Assembly (NCBI GenBank): GCA_036406595.1 | Contig: DASXAR010000038.1 | Span: 1-53,933 of the forward strand | DNA from: VRUE01 sp036406595 | Lineage (GTDB): Bacteria > Actinomycetota > Thermoleophilia > Solirubrobacterales > 70-9 | Reading direction: 5' to 3' | DNA length: 53,933 nt | Shown: positions 13,108 through 20,844 of the stretch, in pieces | How the letters are laid out: every line of letters starts with the position of its first letter | How positions within the stretch are numbered: position 1 is the stretch's first letter | The notes under the pieces: generated by a model | What the model saw: only the letters and a program-made list of their open reading frames with translations | The model's database searches: none | Told to the model about the DNA's origin: nothing | Translations under genes and position numbers: made by a program

Positions 13108-15252
13108 GTGAGCGGAGCAGCGACCCTGTTCGATGCCGACGCGCCCGCGTTCTCGGGGACGGTCGAGGTGCTCGGCGTGATCTTCAGCGCCGAGGATGAC
13201 GGCTACGCGGTGCTCGAGGTCCAGGACGTCGACTCCGGGGAGGGCTTCGCGCTGGTCGGGCCGGTCGCCCACCTGAACGCCGGCGACCGCGCCGAAGTGA
13301 GCGGCGACTGGCAGACGCATGCCCGCTACGGCCGGCAGCTGCGCGCCAGCGGCGCCCTCCCCCTGGATCCTGCCGATCGCGAGGGCCAGATCGCCTACCT
13401 GACGACGCTTCGCCACATCGGCCCGAGCCGCGCCAAGCGCCTGGTCGACGAGCACGGCGAGGGAGTTCTCGGCGCGATCGCCGCCGACCCGGCCGGCGTC
13501 TTCGGCTCGCTGCGAGGGGTCAGCGCCGAGCAGGCCGCCCGCGCCGCCGACTCCTGGATCGCCTCGCGGGCGGTCCGCGATCTTCACGTCCAGCTGGCCC
13601 CCCACGGCCTGGCCCATCTCGCCGCCCCGATCCACGCTCGCTTCGGCGAGCGCTCGATGGCGATCCTCCACGAGGACCCCTACCGCCTCACCGAGGTGGC
13701 CGGGGTCGCCTTCGCCCGCGCCGACAGGATCGCGCTCGCGGGCGACGTCCCGCCGGAGTCCGATCGGCGGGCGCAGGCCGCCGCCGCCTTCGCGCTGGGG
13801 GAGGCGGAGCAGGAGGGTCACACCTTCCTGCCCCTGGGGGAGCTGGTGCGCCGTACGGCGAAGCTGCTCGGCATCGAGCCGGCCCCGGAGGTGGTCGCCG
13901 CGGCAGACGGACTTGTCGTCGAGGGGGAGCGCGTCTACAGGGAGCGCACTCGGGCCTCCGAGCAGGCGGTCGCCTCGACGCTGGCCGCGCGGCTCGCCGC
14001 CCCGCCGCACCTCGAGCATGACCCTGGGGACGCTCCCCCGCCCGAGGACAGCGAGAGCGCCGGCCTGACCGACGAGCAGTGGGCGGCGGTGCGGGGCGCC
14101 TTCGCCTCCAGGGTCTCGGTGCTGACCGGCGGCCCGGGGGTCGGCAAGACCGTCTGCACCCGGGCCATCGTCGCCGAGGCCGCGCGGGTCGGTGCGACCG
14201 TCGCGCTATGCGCGCCGACGGGGCGCGCGGCGCGGCGCCTCGAGGAGGCGACCGGCCACGAGGCCCACACCATCCACCGGATGCTCGACTGGATGCCGGG
14301 GCGGGAGCCCGGCTTTCGTCCGGGGAGGCCGCTTCCGGCCGACCTGGTCGTGGTCGACGAGGCCTCGATGCTGAACCTGCGGCTGATCGAGGTGCTGCTC
14401 GGGGGGCTGGCCGAGGCGACCCACGTCGTCTTCGTCGGCGACGCCGACCAGCTGCCGCCGATCGGCGCCGGCAAGCCCTTCGACGACCTGATCGACTCCG
14501 GCCTGGCGCCGGTCGTGCGCCTCAACCTGATCTTCCGGCAGGCGGCGCGGTCGATGATCACGACGGCCGCGCATCAGGTGAATCGCGGCGAGCCGCCGCG
14601 GCTCGAACCCGCCGAGGGGCAGGAGCACGACTTCTTCTTCATCGACCGGCCGAGCCCGGAGCGGGCACTGGAGACCGTCGTCGAGGTGGTCGCCGACCGC
14701 GCTCCGGCGCGCTTCGGCGTCGACCCGATCCGCGAGCTGCAGGTGCTCGCGCCGATGTACCGCGGCGCGGTCGGGATCGACGCCCTCAACGAGCGCCTGC
14801 GCGAGCGCCTCAACCCGCGCGGCGCGGCGGCGGTGAACGACCGCTTCAGAATCGGCGACCGCCTGATCCAGACCCGCAACTCGCACGAGCTGGGCCTGAT
14901 GAACGGGTCGATCGTCTTCCTTCGCGGCGACGACCCCGACGAGGAGGAGATCGTCGTCGACACCGACGACGGGGGCGAGCTGGTCATCCCCTACGACGAG
15001 ACCGCGACGCTGCGCCTCGCCTACGCGATCTCCGTCCACAAGGCGCAGGGCTGCGAGGTTCCCGTCGTCGTCGCGGTCTGCCACCGCTCGCACGCGCGGA
15101 TGCTGACCCGGCCGCTCCTGTACACCGCGATCACCCGCGCCCGCAGCGGCTGCGTGATGGTCGGCGATCCCGCCGCCCTCGCGATGGCGGTGCGCCGTGA
15201 CGACGGCGGCGGCCGGCACTCGGCCCTGGCCGAGCGGCTCCGGGCTGGATGA
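13108..15252 (+). CDS. recD2: RecD2-like SF1B DNA helicase
   Basis: The product has 714 residues. An N-terminal OB-like segment (about 15-90) is followed by helix-hairpin-helix repeats (HIGPSRAKRLVDEHG, LTEVAGVAFARADRI). The motor has Walker A GGPGVGKT (341-348), Walker B VVVDEAS (414-420), GDADQLPPIGAG, NLIFRQA and a C-terminal UvrD-like half with SVHKAQG and YTAITRAR. RecD2 proteins are 5'-3' helicases that work without RecBC and serve in DNA repair. The length matches the family (about 700-850). The start is GTG. The final codon region overlaps the next gene by ATGA, indicating translational coupling to the VTT membrane protein. Confidence 0.93.
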   Translation: MSGAATLFDADAPAFSGTVEVLGVIFSAEDDGYAVLEVQDVDSGEGFALVGPVAHLNAGDRAEVSGDWQTHARYGRQLRASGALPLDPADREGQIAYLTTLRHIGPSRAKRLVDEHGEGVLGAIAADPAGVFGSLRGVSAEQAARAADSWIASRAVRDLHVQLAPHGLAHLAAPIHARFGERSMAILHEDPYRLTEVAGVAFARADRIALAGDVPPESDRRAQAAAAFALGEAEQEGHTFLPLGELVRRTAKLLGIEPAPEVVAAADGLVVEGERVYRERTRASEQAVASTLAARLAAPPHLEHDPGDAPPPEDSESAGLTDEQWAAVRGAFASRVSVLTGGPGVGKTVCTRAIVAEAARVGATVALCAPTGRAARRLEEATGHEAHTIHRMLDWMPGREPGFRPGRPLPADLVVVDEASMLNLRLIEVLLGGLAEATHVVFVGDADQLPPIGAGKPFDDLIDSGLAPVVRLNLIFRQAARSMITTAAHQVNRGEPPRLEPAEGQEHDFFFIDRPSPERALETVVEVVADRAPARFGVDPIRELQVLAPMYRGAVGIDALNERLRERLNPRGAAAVNDRFRIGDRLIQTRNSHELGLMNGSIVFLRGDDPDEEEIVVDTDDGGELVIPYDETATLRLAYAISVHKAQGCEVPVVVAVCHRSHARMLTRPLLYTAITRARSGCVMVGDPAALAMAVRRDDGGGRHSALAERLRAG

Positions 15253-15926
15253 GGCCGCCGAGGCCGTCGCTCGCCGCGGTCCTATCGACGCTCGGCGGGA
15301 TCGCCGTGCTCGCGGCCCTGGTCCTGGCGGTGCCGCCGCTGCGGGACGCCTTCGAGGCGGCGGTGCGGGGTGACTCCGCGGAGGTGCGGAGCAGCGTCGA
15401 CGACCTGGGGCTCGCCGGGCCGCTGCTGATCCTGGCGCTCACCGTCGCCCACGCGGTGGTCTTCTATCCGGCCGAGATCGTCGATGCCGCCGCCGGCTTC
15501 GTCTACGGCTTCTTCCCCGCCCTGCTGCTGATGATGCTGGGCTGGATCCTGTCGGGGCTCCTCTGCTTCGCGATCGGGCGCTCGGTCGCGAGGCCGCTGC
15601 TGGACCGCTGGCTCGGGCTGCAGCGCTTCGAGCGTGCCGAGTCGATGATCGAGCGGGGCGGGCCGACGCTGCTGATCGCCGCGCGGCTGATCCCGATCCT
15701 CCCCTTCAGCCTGGTCTCCTACGCCGCCGGCGCCGCCAGGGTCCCGACCTGGCGATTCATCTGGACGACGGCGGTCGGCTACCTGCCGATCACCGCGCTC
15801 GCCGTCTACTTCGGCACCCGGCTCGAGGGCCTCAGCCTCACCGACCCGCTCGTCCTGGGCAGCGCCACGGTGCTGCTGGCCCTGCTCTTTGCCGGGCACT
15901 ACGCCGTGCGCCGGCAGGTTGCCTAG
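15249..15926 (+). CDS. TVP38/TMEM64 (VTT-domain) membrane protein
   Basis: The product has 225 residues with about six hydrophobic segments. The VTT/DedA-like core is recognisable: VFYPAEIVDAAAGFVYGFFPALLLMMLGWILSG, then AIGRSVARPLL and RLIPILPFSLVSYAAGAARV, where the RLIPILPF phrase with a re-entrant loop is typical. Such proteins are linked to lipid scrambling or carrier recycling in membranes. The start ATG overlaps the recD2 stop by 4 bp, so it is translated from the same mRNA, although no functional link is obvious. Confidence 0.85.
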   Translation: MRPPRPSLAAVLSTLGGIAVLAALVLAVPPLRDAFEAAVRGDSAEVRSSVDDLGLAGPLLILALTVAHAVVFYPAEIVDAAAGFVYGFFPALLLMMLGWILSGLLCFAIGRSVARPLLDRWLGLQRFERAESMIERGGPTLLIAARLIPILPFSLVSYAAGAARVPTWRFIWTTAVGYLPITALAVYFGTRLEGLSLTDPLVLGSATVLLALLFAGHYAVRRQVA

Positions 15927-15930
15927 CCGC

Positions 15931-15944
15931 GCCCGGTGGCGGGC
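15931..15944. terminator. short GC hairpin at a convergent junction
   Basis: GCCCG-GTGG-CGGGC lies 5 bp after the stop of the VTT gene and 17 bp before the end of the subtilase gene. Only a 5-bp stem and no T-tract; recorded because similar elements occupy other tail-to-tail junctions in this window. Confidence 0.25.
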
Positions 15945-15960
15945 CTCCGGCGCAGCTTTC

Positions 15961-18396
15961 CTATGCGCCCGCCCTGTGGGAGCGCCTCCGGTGCAGACGC
16001 TCGACCGCCGAGAGGATCCTCCGGACCTTGAAGCGGAATACGGCGGGCGTTGCGTCGACCCCGGCGGTGATGTCGCGGGCGCGGACCCGGATCACATGCC
16101 TGCCGGAGAGCAGGCGCCGCACCCACCGTGGCGGGCAGCCCTGGAACCTGCCCCGATCCATCCTGCATTCGAATTCGGCGCCGGGCTGATCGGAGGCGAA
16201 GCGGAAGACGGCCTTGAAGCGGCGCCTGCGGGTGTGAACCACCTTCGCGGGATGGCTGCGGATGAACGTATTCGGCCGGATGGCGGGCGGCGGAGGGGGA
16301 GGCTGGACGACGACTTCCGGTTCCTTCACCTCGGGTTCGTTGGGTGGCGGCGACGGGGGCGGAGTGCACGCCTCGGGCGCGGGACCGGGTTCGCCGGAGG
16401 TGACCGCCTGCACGGTTTCGACCGCGTCGACCAGGCCGCCGCCGACGGCACAGGAGCCGAAGGCACCGACCGCGCGGCCGCTGTTGACCTCGGCTTCTCT
16501 CAGCTCCGCCGGGGTGGCCGCCGGTTCGGCGTCGAGCGCAAGCGCCGCGACGCCGGCGGCGTGGGGCGCTGCCGCCGAGGTGCCGCAGAACCGCCAGTCG
16601 CCGAGTTCTTCGAAGGCGAAGAAGCTGGTGACGCCGCAGTCGGTCGCCGCGAGGTCGGGCTTTGAGAGGGCTTCCGGCGATTCGAGCGCTTCGGCTGGTT
16701 CGGTGCCGGTCACAGGGCCGAAGTAGTGGGTCACCGGGCCCCGGGAGGAGTATTCCTCGGGTTCGGTGTTGTCGTCGAAGGGCACGGCCGCGACGCTGAT
16801 CGTGCTCGCATCGCCGCTGTGTCCGAAGATCGCCGGGCCGACGATGTCGCCGCCGATCGATTCCGGGTACTCGACCGAGCTGACGCCGCCGCCGTTCTGC
16901 AGCAGGATCGACTTGATCCTGGGCAGGCCACCGCTGTAGCGGTTGATAAGCAGCTGGACGCTCTGGCTCGAATTGGTTTCGTTTTCCCACTGCATGATCT
17001 CGACCGGCTGCTGGGTTTTGAGGTTGTCGTCGGTCCCCTGTTCGGGGGTCAGCCAGATTCCGGAAGAGCTGAACAGGTAGGCGTCGATGTCGCTTTCCAC
17101 GCCTTCCCATGGTTCGGCCCACTGCACGTCCAGGGTCAGCAGTTCGTGCGGTTCCACGGTGATCCGGAAGGTCCGGTCCGAGGTCGCCGCACTGGGGTCG
17201 AAGTCGATGCAGTGCTGGGCGTTCAGCCCGATCAGCGGGAATTCGACTTCCGGGAATTCTTCCTGTTCCTGTTCTTCTTCTTCGAGGCGGATTTCGGAGA
17301 GTTCGGTCAGCGGCCCAGGACAGGAGCCGGCGTCGCGGTATTCGGGCGTTTCCCAGGAGGCGATGTCGCGACCGGCACCGTCGATCAGATTGTCGTTGCC
17401 GGCGGCGGAGAAGTAGGCGGCGCCACCTTCGGTGGCTTTCCTGATCGCGACTCCGACCGGGCCCTCCTGGAAGAAGGGCTCTTCGAAGTAGGCGACGTCG
17501 TCGGCGATCACGTTGGCGCCCGCGGTGGCGAGCGCTTCGACGTTTTCGGCGAACTCGGTGAGGCCCGTGAAGGCGGTTGCGAAGTCCAGGTCCGCGCCCG
17601 GGGCGAGGTCGTGGACGATCTGGGTCATGCCGCGTCCCTCGTCGGCGCCTTCTTCCGGGCCCGAGGGAAGGTCTTCGAGGACGTTGACGGGGGTCAGGAA
17701 GCCGCAGGGGTTTTTGGCTCCGGGAAGGTCGCCTGCTTCGACGTCCTGTTTGGCATGGGTCGCAACCGGCCCGCTGCCGTCGGCCGCTTCCGTCGCCTGG
17801 TCGAAGGAGTCGGAGAGGATGCCGACGGTGACCCCGCTTCCGTCCGGTTCGCCTTCCAGCGCGCGAGCTTCGACGGCGCGGAGCTGGGCGTCTCCCTCGG
17901 AGACGATTTCGCCGGAGGGGCATTCTTCGGCGCGCAGGAGCGGCGCGCGCACCTCCTGGACCGCTTCGACGCGCGGGACGCCGGCCACTGCGGCCAGATC
18001 GGATGGGGCGACCGCCAGGGTGACCCGCTGGTAGCGCGGGCTGACATTGAGGATCCTCGCCCCGGCGGCGCGCAGGGACGCGACGGCGGCGGCAGCGCCC
18101 CGGTCAAAGCGGGCTTCGACGACGACGCGTTCGCCTTCGCGCAGCAGGCTGCCGGGACCGGAGCGGGCGATGCCGAGGGCCTTCGCCTGCCGGAAGTGGG
18201 AGGCGCGGTGCAGCGAGGGCTTTGCCAGCTGGGCCAACCGCGGCGAGAGGCCTTCGCCGCTGGGGAGCGCCGGTGCGCCGAGGGCGCCCGTTGGAGCAGC
18301 CGAAAAGAGCGCCGCAAATCCACCGAATATCAGCCCTGCCCGGAGCAGGGGAGCTTTCCCCGGCATCTTCACCGGTTGAGTATCGGTGTTTCGCAC
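15961..18396 (-). CDS. secreted subtilase-fold (S8/S53-like) serine peptidase with altered triad
   Basis: The product has 811 residues. A signal sequence lies at about 12-40 (GLIFGGFAALFSAAPTGALG), then a pro-region. The peptidase domain contains VTVGILSDSFD (Asp), DEGRGMTQIVHDLAPGAD, YFSAAGND (oxyanion Asn) and FCGTSAAAPHAAG (Ser). The histidine motif HGTxVA of subtilisins is replaced by EGRGMT, giving Glu where His is expected, as in S53-like members of the fold. A large insert (about 330-480) is rich in Glu. The tail has Pro/Glu-rich and Pro-rich segments followed by an ECRMD/VRARDITAGVDATPA Ig-like module and a basic end. It starts with GTG at 18396; ATG at 18366 is an alternative. Confidence 0.85.
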   Translation of the reverse strand: MRNTDTQPVKMPGKAPLLRAGLIFGGFAALFSAAPTGALGAPALPSGEGLSPRLAQLAKPSLHRASHFRQAKALGIARSGPGSLLREGERVVVEARFDRGAAAAVASLRAAGARILNVSPRYQRVTLAVAPSDLAAVAGVPRVEAVQEVRAPLLRAEECPSGEIVSEGDAQLRAVEARALEGEPDGSGVTVGILSDSFDQATEAADGSGPVATHAKQDVEAGDLPGAKNPCGFLTPVNVLEDLPSGPEEGADEGRGMTQIVHDLAPGADLDFATAFTGLTEFAENVEALATAGANVIADDVAYFEEPFFQEGPVGVAIRKATEGGAAYFSAAGNDNLIDGAGRDIASWETPEYRDAGSCPGPLTELSEIRLEEEEQEQEEFPEVEFPLIGLNAQHCIDFDPSAATSDRTFRITVEPHELLTLDVQWAEPWEGVESDIDAYLFSSSGIWLTPEQGTDDNLKTQQPVEIMQWENETNSSQSVQLLINRYSGGLPRIKSILLQNGGGVSSVEYPESIGGDIVGPAIFGHSGDASTISVAAVPFDDNTEPEEYSSRGPVTHYFGPVTGTEPAEALESPEALSKPDLAATDCGVTSFFAFEELGDWRFCGTSAAAPHAAGVAALALDAEPAATPAELREAEVNSGRAVGAFGSCAVGGGLVDAVETVQAVTSGEPGPAPEACTPPPSPPPNEPEVKEPEVVVQPPPPPPAIRPNTFIRSHPAKVVHTRRRRFKAVFRFASDQPGAEFECRMDRGRFQGCPPRWVRRLLSGRHVIRVRARDITAGVDATPAVFRFKVRRILSAVERLHRRRSHRAGA

Positions 18397-18554
18397 ATAG
18401 GTCTCAACCCATGAAACGTCACTCCAGACCGGCGACCCTGCTACGGTGCCGGGCGTTAGGGCCGGTTAGATAGCCGGCTGAAGTTGTGTCTAGCGCTCGC
18501 GTCGTTGCTTCACCGCATCCTCCGCGTTCGCAGCACACGAAGTGGAGGCAATGC

Positions 18555-18761
18555 ATGCCAACCGGAACAGTGAAGTGGTTCAGCGACGACAAGGGCTACG
18601 GCTTCATCACGCCCGACGACGGCTCCAAGGACGTCTTCGTCCACCACAGCGCGATCCTGGGTGAGGGCTTCAAGTCCCTGACCGAGGGCGCCAAGGTGAG
18701 CTACGAGTCCGAGGAAGGGCCGAAGGGCCCCGCCGCGGCGAGCGTCCAGCAGACCTCGTAA
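18555..18761 (+). CDS. cspA: cold shock protein, CspA family
   Basis: The product has 68 residues and one cold shock OB-fold domain. RNP1 is KGYGFITP and RNP2 is DVFVHHSAI, preceded by GTVKWFSDD. It binds single-stranded RNA/DNA and acts as an RNA chaperone. The ATG at 18555 has GGAGG 6 nt upstream. A long leader of up to 150 nt separates it from the divergent subtilase gene, as is usual for cold-shock mRNAs; I see no confident -35/-10. A strong intrinsic terminator follows 24 bp after the stop, making it monocistronic. Confidence 0.95.
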   Translation: MPTGTVKWFSDDKGYGFITPDDGSKDVFVHHSAILGEGFKSLTEGAKVSYESEEGPKGPAAASVQQTS

Positions 18762-18784
18762 GCGCGCACCGCTCGCAGCTGTGA

Positions 18785-18816
18785 AGAGGCCCGCCGCGCG
18801 GCGGGCCTCTTTCGTT
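18785..18816 (+). terminator. intrinsic terminator of cspA
   Basis: A 13-bp perfect inverted repeat, AGAGGCCCGCCGC then GCGGCGGGCCTCT (18785-18810), is followed by TTCGTT. The stem is GC-rich and the T-rich tail lies on the plus strand, matching the cspA transcript direction. Confidence 0.85.
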
Positions 18817-18937
18817 CCACGCTCTCCCCAACTGCATCAAGTTGGGGGCCTACCGGACCGGCAACTTGATGCAGTTCCACGCCGTCCCCAACTGCATCAA
18901 GTTGGGGGCCTACCGGACCGGCAACTTGATGCAGTTC
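18814..18937. repeat. two 60-bp tandem copies of a palindromic element
   Basis: The blocks 18825-18877 and 18885-18937 are identical over 53 bp, with a period of 60 bp and only two differences in the junction sequence. Each unit contains 15-bp inverted arms, AACTGCATCAAGTTG (18830-18844) and CAACTTGATGCAGTT (18862-18876), around a 17-bp core. The same arms recur at 18890-18904 and 18922-18936, so arms can pair within or between units. The element lies between the cspA terminator and typA. It resembles REP/MITE-like intergenic palindromes. All frames across it read as repetitive nonsense. Confidence 0.9.
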
Positions 18938-18961
18938 GAGATCCGTACGCTTGCGCGAGCA

Positions 18962-18991
18962 ATGACCATCCGAGTGACGACCTGCCAATGA
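18962..18991 (+). other. possible nine-codon upstream ORF before typA
   Basis: An ATG at 18962 opens a nine-codon frame (MTIRVTTCQ) whose TGA overlaps the typA ATG as ATGA. No good ribosome binding site precedes it. Coupled reinitiation at typA is possible because typA itself lacks a clear Shine-Dalgarno. Confidence 0.25.
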
Positions 18992-20820
18992 CCAGCCGAG
19001 ACGACCTTCGAAACATCGCGATCATCGCCCACGTCGACCACGGCAAGACGACCCTGGTCGACGCGATGCTGTGGCAAACCGGCGCCTTCCGCAAGGGCCA
19101 GGAGGTCGCCGAGCGGGTGCTGGACTCGATGGACCTGGAGCGGGAGAAGGGGATCACGATCCTCGCCAAGAACACCGCGATCCGCCACGCCGGGGTCAAG
19201 CTCAACATCGTGGACACGCCGGGGCACGCGGATTTCGGCGGCGAGGTGGAGCGCGGCCTGACGATGGTCGACGGCGCGCTGCTGCTGGTCGACGCATCCG
19301 AGGGGCCGCTGCCGCAGACCCGCTTCGTGCTGCGCAAGGCGCTCGAGGCGCGGCTGCCGGTGATCCTGGTGGTCAACAAGGTCGACCGCCCCGACGCGCG
19401 CATCGCCGAGGTGGTCGAGGAGGTCTACGAGCTCTTCATCGAGCTCGACGCCGACTCGGAGCAGATCGACTTCCCGATCGTCTACACGAACGCGCGCGCC
19501 GGCTGGGCATCGCTGGAGGAAGACGTCGAGGGCACGGACCTCTCCCCGCTGCTCGATCTGATGCTGGAGCGAATCCCCGCCCCCGAGCACGACCCGGACC
19601 ATGCCTTCCAGGCGCACGTCACCAACCTCGACGCGGACCCCTACGTGGGCCGGCTGGCCCTCTGCCGGGTGCGGAACGGGACGATCCGCGCCGGCCGGCC
19701 GATCGCCTGGTGCCGTGCGGACGGGAGCGTGGAGCGGGCGACGATCACCGAGCTCTACGTGACCGAGGCGCTCGAGCGCGTGCCGGCGGAGGAGGCGGGC
19801 CCGGGCGAGATCATCGCGGTGGCCGGGCTGCCGGAGGTGACGATCGGCGAGACCCTCGCCGACCCCGACGACCCCAGCCCCCTGCCGGTGATCACCGTCG
19901 ACGAGCCGTCGCTCTCGATCGTCGTCGGCATCAATACCTCGCCGCTCGCCGGGACAGAGGGCAACAAGCTGACCGCCCGCCAGATCCGCTCCCGGCTCGA
20001 CGCCGAGCTGGTCGGGAACGTCTCGATCCGAGTCGCCGACACCGACCGTCCAGACTCCTGGGAGGTGCAGGGCCGCGGCGAGCTGCAGCTCGTCGTCCTG
20101 CTGGAGATGATGCGCCGCGAAGGCTTCGAGCTGACAGCCGGACAGCCGCGCGTGATCACGCGCGAGGTCGAGGGCCGGACCCACGAGCCGGTCGAAAGGC
20201 TGGCACTCGACCTGCCCGAGGAGCACGTGGGCGCCGTCACGCAGCTGCTCGCGGCGCGCAAGGGCCGGCTCGAGCAGATGGCAAACCACGCCACCGGCTG
20301 GGTGAGGATGGACTACCTGATTCCGGCGCGCGGGCTGATCGGCCTGCGCACCGAGTACCTCACCGAGACGCGCGGAGCCGGAATCATGCACCACGTCTTC
20401 GATCGCTGGGAGCCATGGGCCGGAGACCTCCGCACGCGGCCCACGGGCTCGCTGGTGGCCGACCGGCGCGGCGCGAGCGCGAGCTACGCGCTGCTCGGCC
20501 TTCAGGACCGCGGAACCCTCTTCGTCGGGCCGGGAGAGGAGGTCTACGAGGGGATGATCGTCGGCGAGAACAGCCGCTCGGAGGACCTCGACGTGAACGC
20601 GGTCAAGGAGAAGCAGCAGACGAACATGCGAGCCGCCAGCGCCGACGTCCTGGTGCGCCTCTCACCGGCGACGAGGCTCTCGCTCGAGGCGGCGCTCGAG
20701 TTCCTGCGCGCCGACGAGTGCCTCGAAATCACTCCGGAGTCGGTCCGCATGCGCAAGGTCGAGCTGGACAAGATCAGGCGGCAGAAGGCGGCCCGGCAGG
20801 GCGCCGCGGCAGCGGGCTAG
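18988..20820 (+). CDS. typA: translational GTPase TypA/BipA
   Basis: The product has 610 residues, a usual TypA length. G-domain motifs are AHVDHGKT (14-21), the switch EREKGITI, DTPGHADF and NKVDRPDA. Elongation-factor-like beta-barrel and EF-G V-like domains follow, and the C-terminal TypA-specific region includes GLIGLRTEYLTETRG and GENSRSEDLDVN. It binds the ribosome and functions in 50S assembly and stress adaptation. The ATG at 18988 is chosen because it begins right before DDLRNIAIIAHVDHGKT; upstream in-frame sequence is the repeat region. It has no strong Shine-Dalgarno. Confidence 0.97.
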   Translation: MTSRDDLRNIAIIAHVDHGKTTLVDAMLWQTGAFRKGQEVAERVLDSMDLEREKGITILAKNTAIRHAGVKLNIVDTPGHADFGGEVERGLTMVDGALLLVDASEGPLPQTRFVLRKALEARLPVILVVNKVDRPDARIAEVVEEVYELFIELDADSEQIDFPIVYTNARAGWASLEEDVEGTDLSPLLDLMLERIPAPEHDPDHAFQAHVTNLDADPYVGRLALCRVRNGTIRAGRPIAWCRADGSVERATITELYVTEALERVPAEEAGPGEIIAVAGLPEVTIGETLADPDDPSPLPVITVDEPSLSIVVGINTSPLAGTEGNKLTARQIRSRLDAELVGNVSIRVADTDRPDSWEVQGRGELQLVVLLEMMRREGFELTAGQPRVITREVEGRTHEPVERLALDLPEEHVGAVTQLLAARKGRLEQMANHATGWVRMDYLIPARGLIGLRTEYLTETRGAGIMHHVFDRWEPWAGDLRTRPTGSLVADRRGASASYALLGLQDRGTLFVGPGEEVYEGMIVGENSRSEDLDVNAVKEKQQTNMRAASADVLVRLSPATRLSLEAALEFLRADECLEITPESVRMRKVELDKIRRQKAARQGAAAAG

Positions 20821-20844
20821 CGGCCCGGCGCACGGATTGACGAT

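Noticed and set aside
18814..18937. CRISPR array
   Set aside because: Only two units, directly adjacent, without unique spacers of constant length, and each unit is internally palindromic over its full length.
18781..18987. In-frame N-terminal extension of typA through the repeat region
   Set aside because: It translates to repeated QLHQVGGLPDRQLDAV segments from the palindromic repeat, starts inside the cspA terminator, and TypA proteins begin near the ATG at 18988.
19071..20840. A long plus-strand frame of about 590 codons inside typA
   Set aside because: It is the +1 shadow of the TypA gene; the product is Arg/Gly/Pro-rich without domains.
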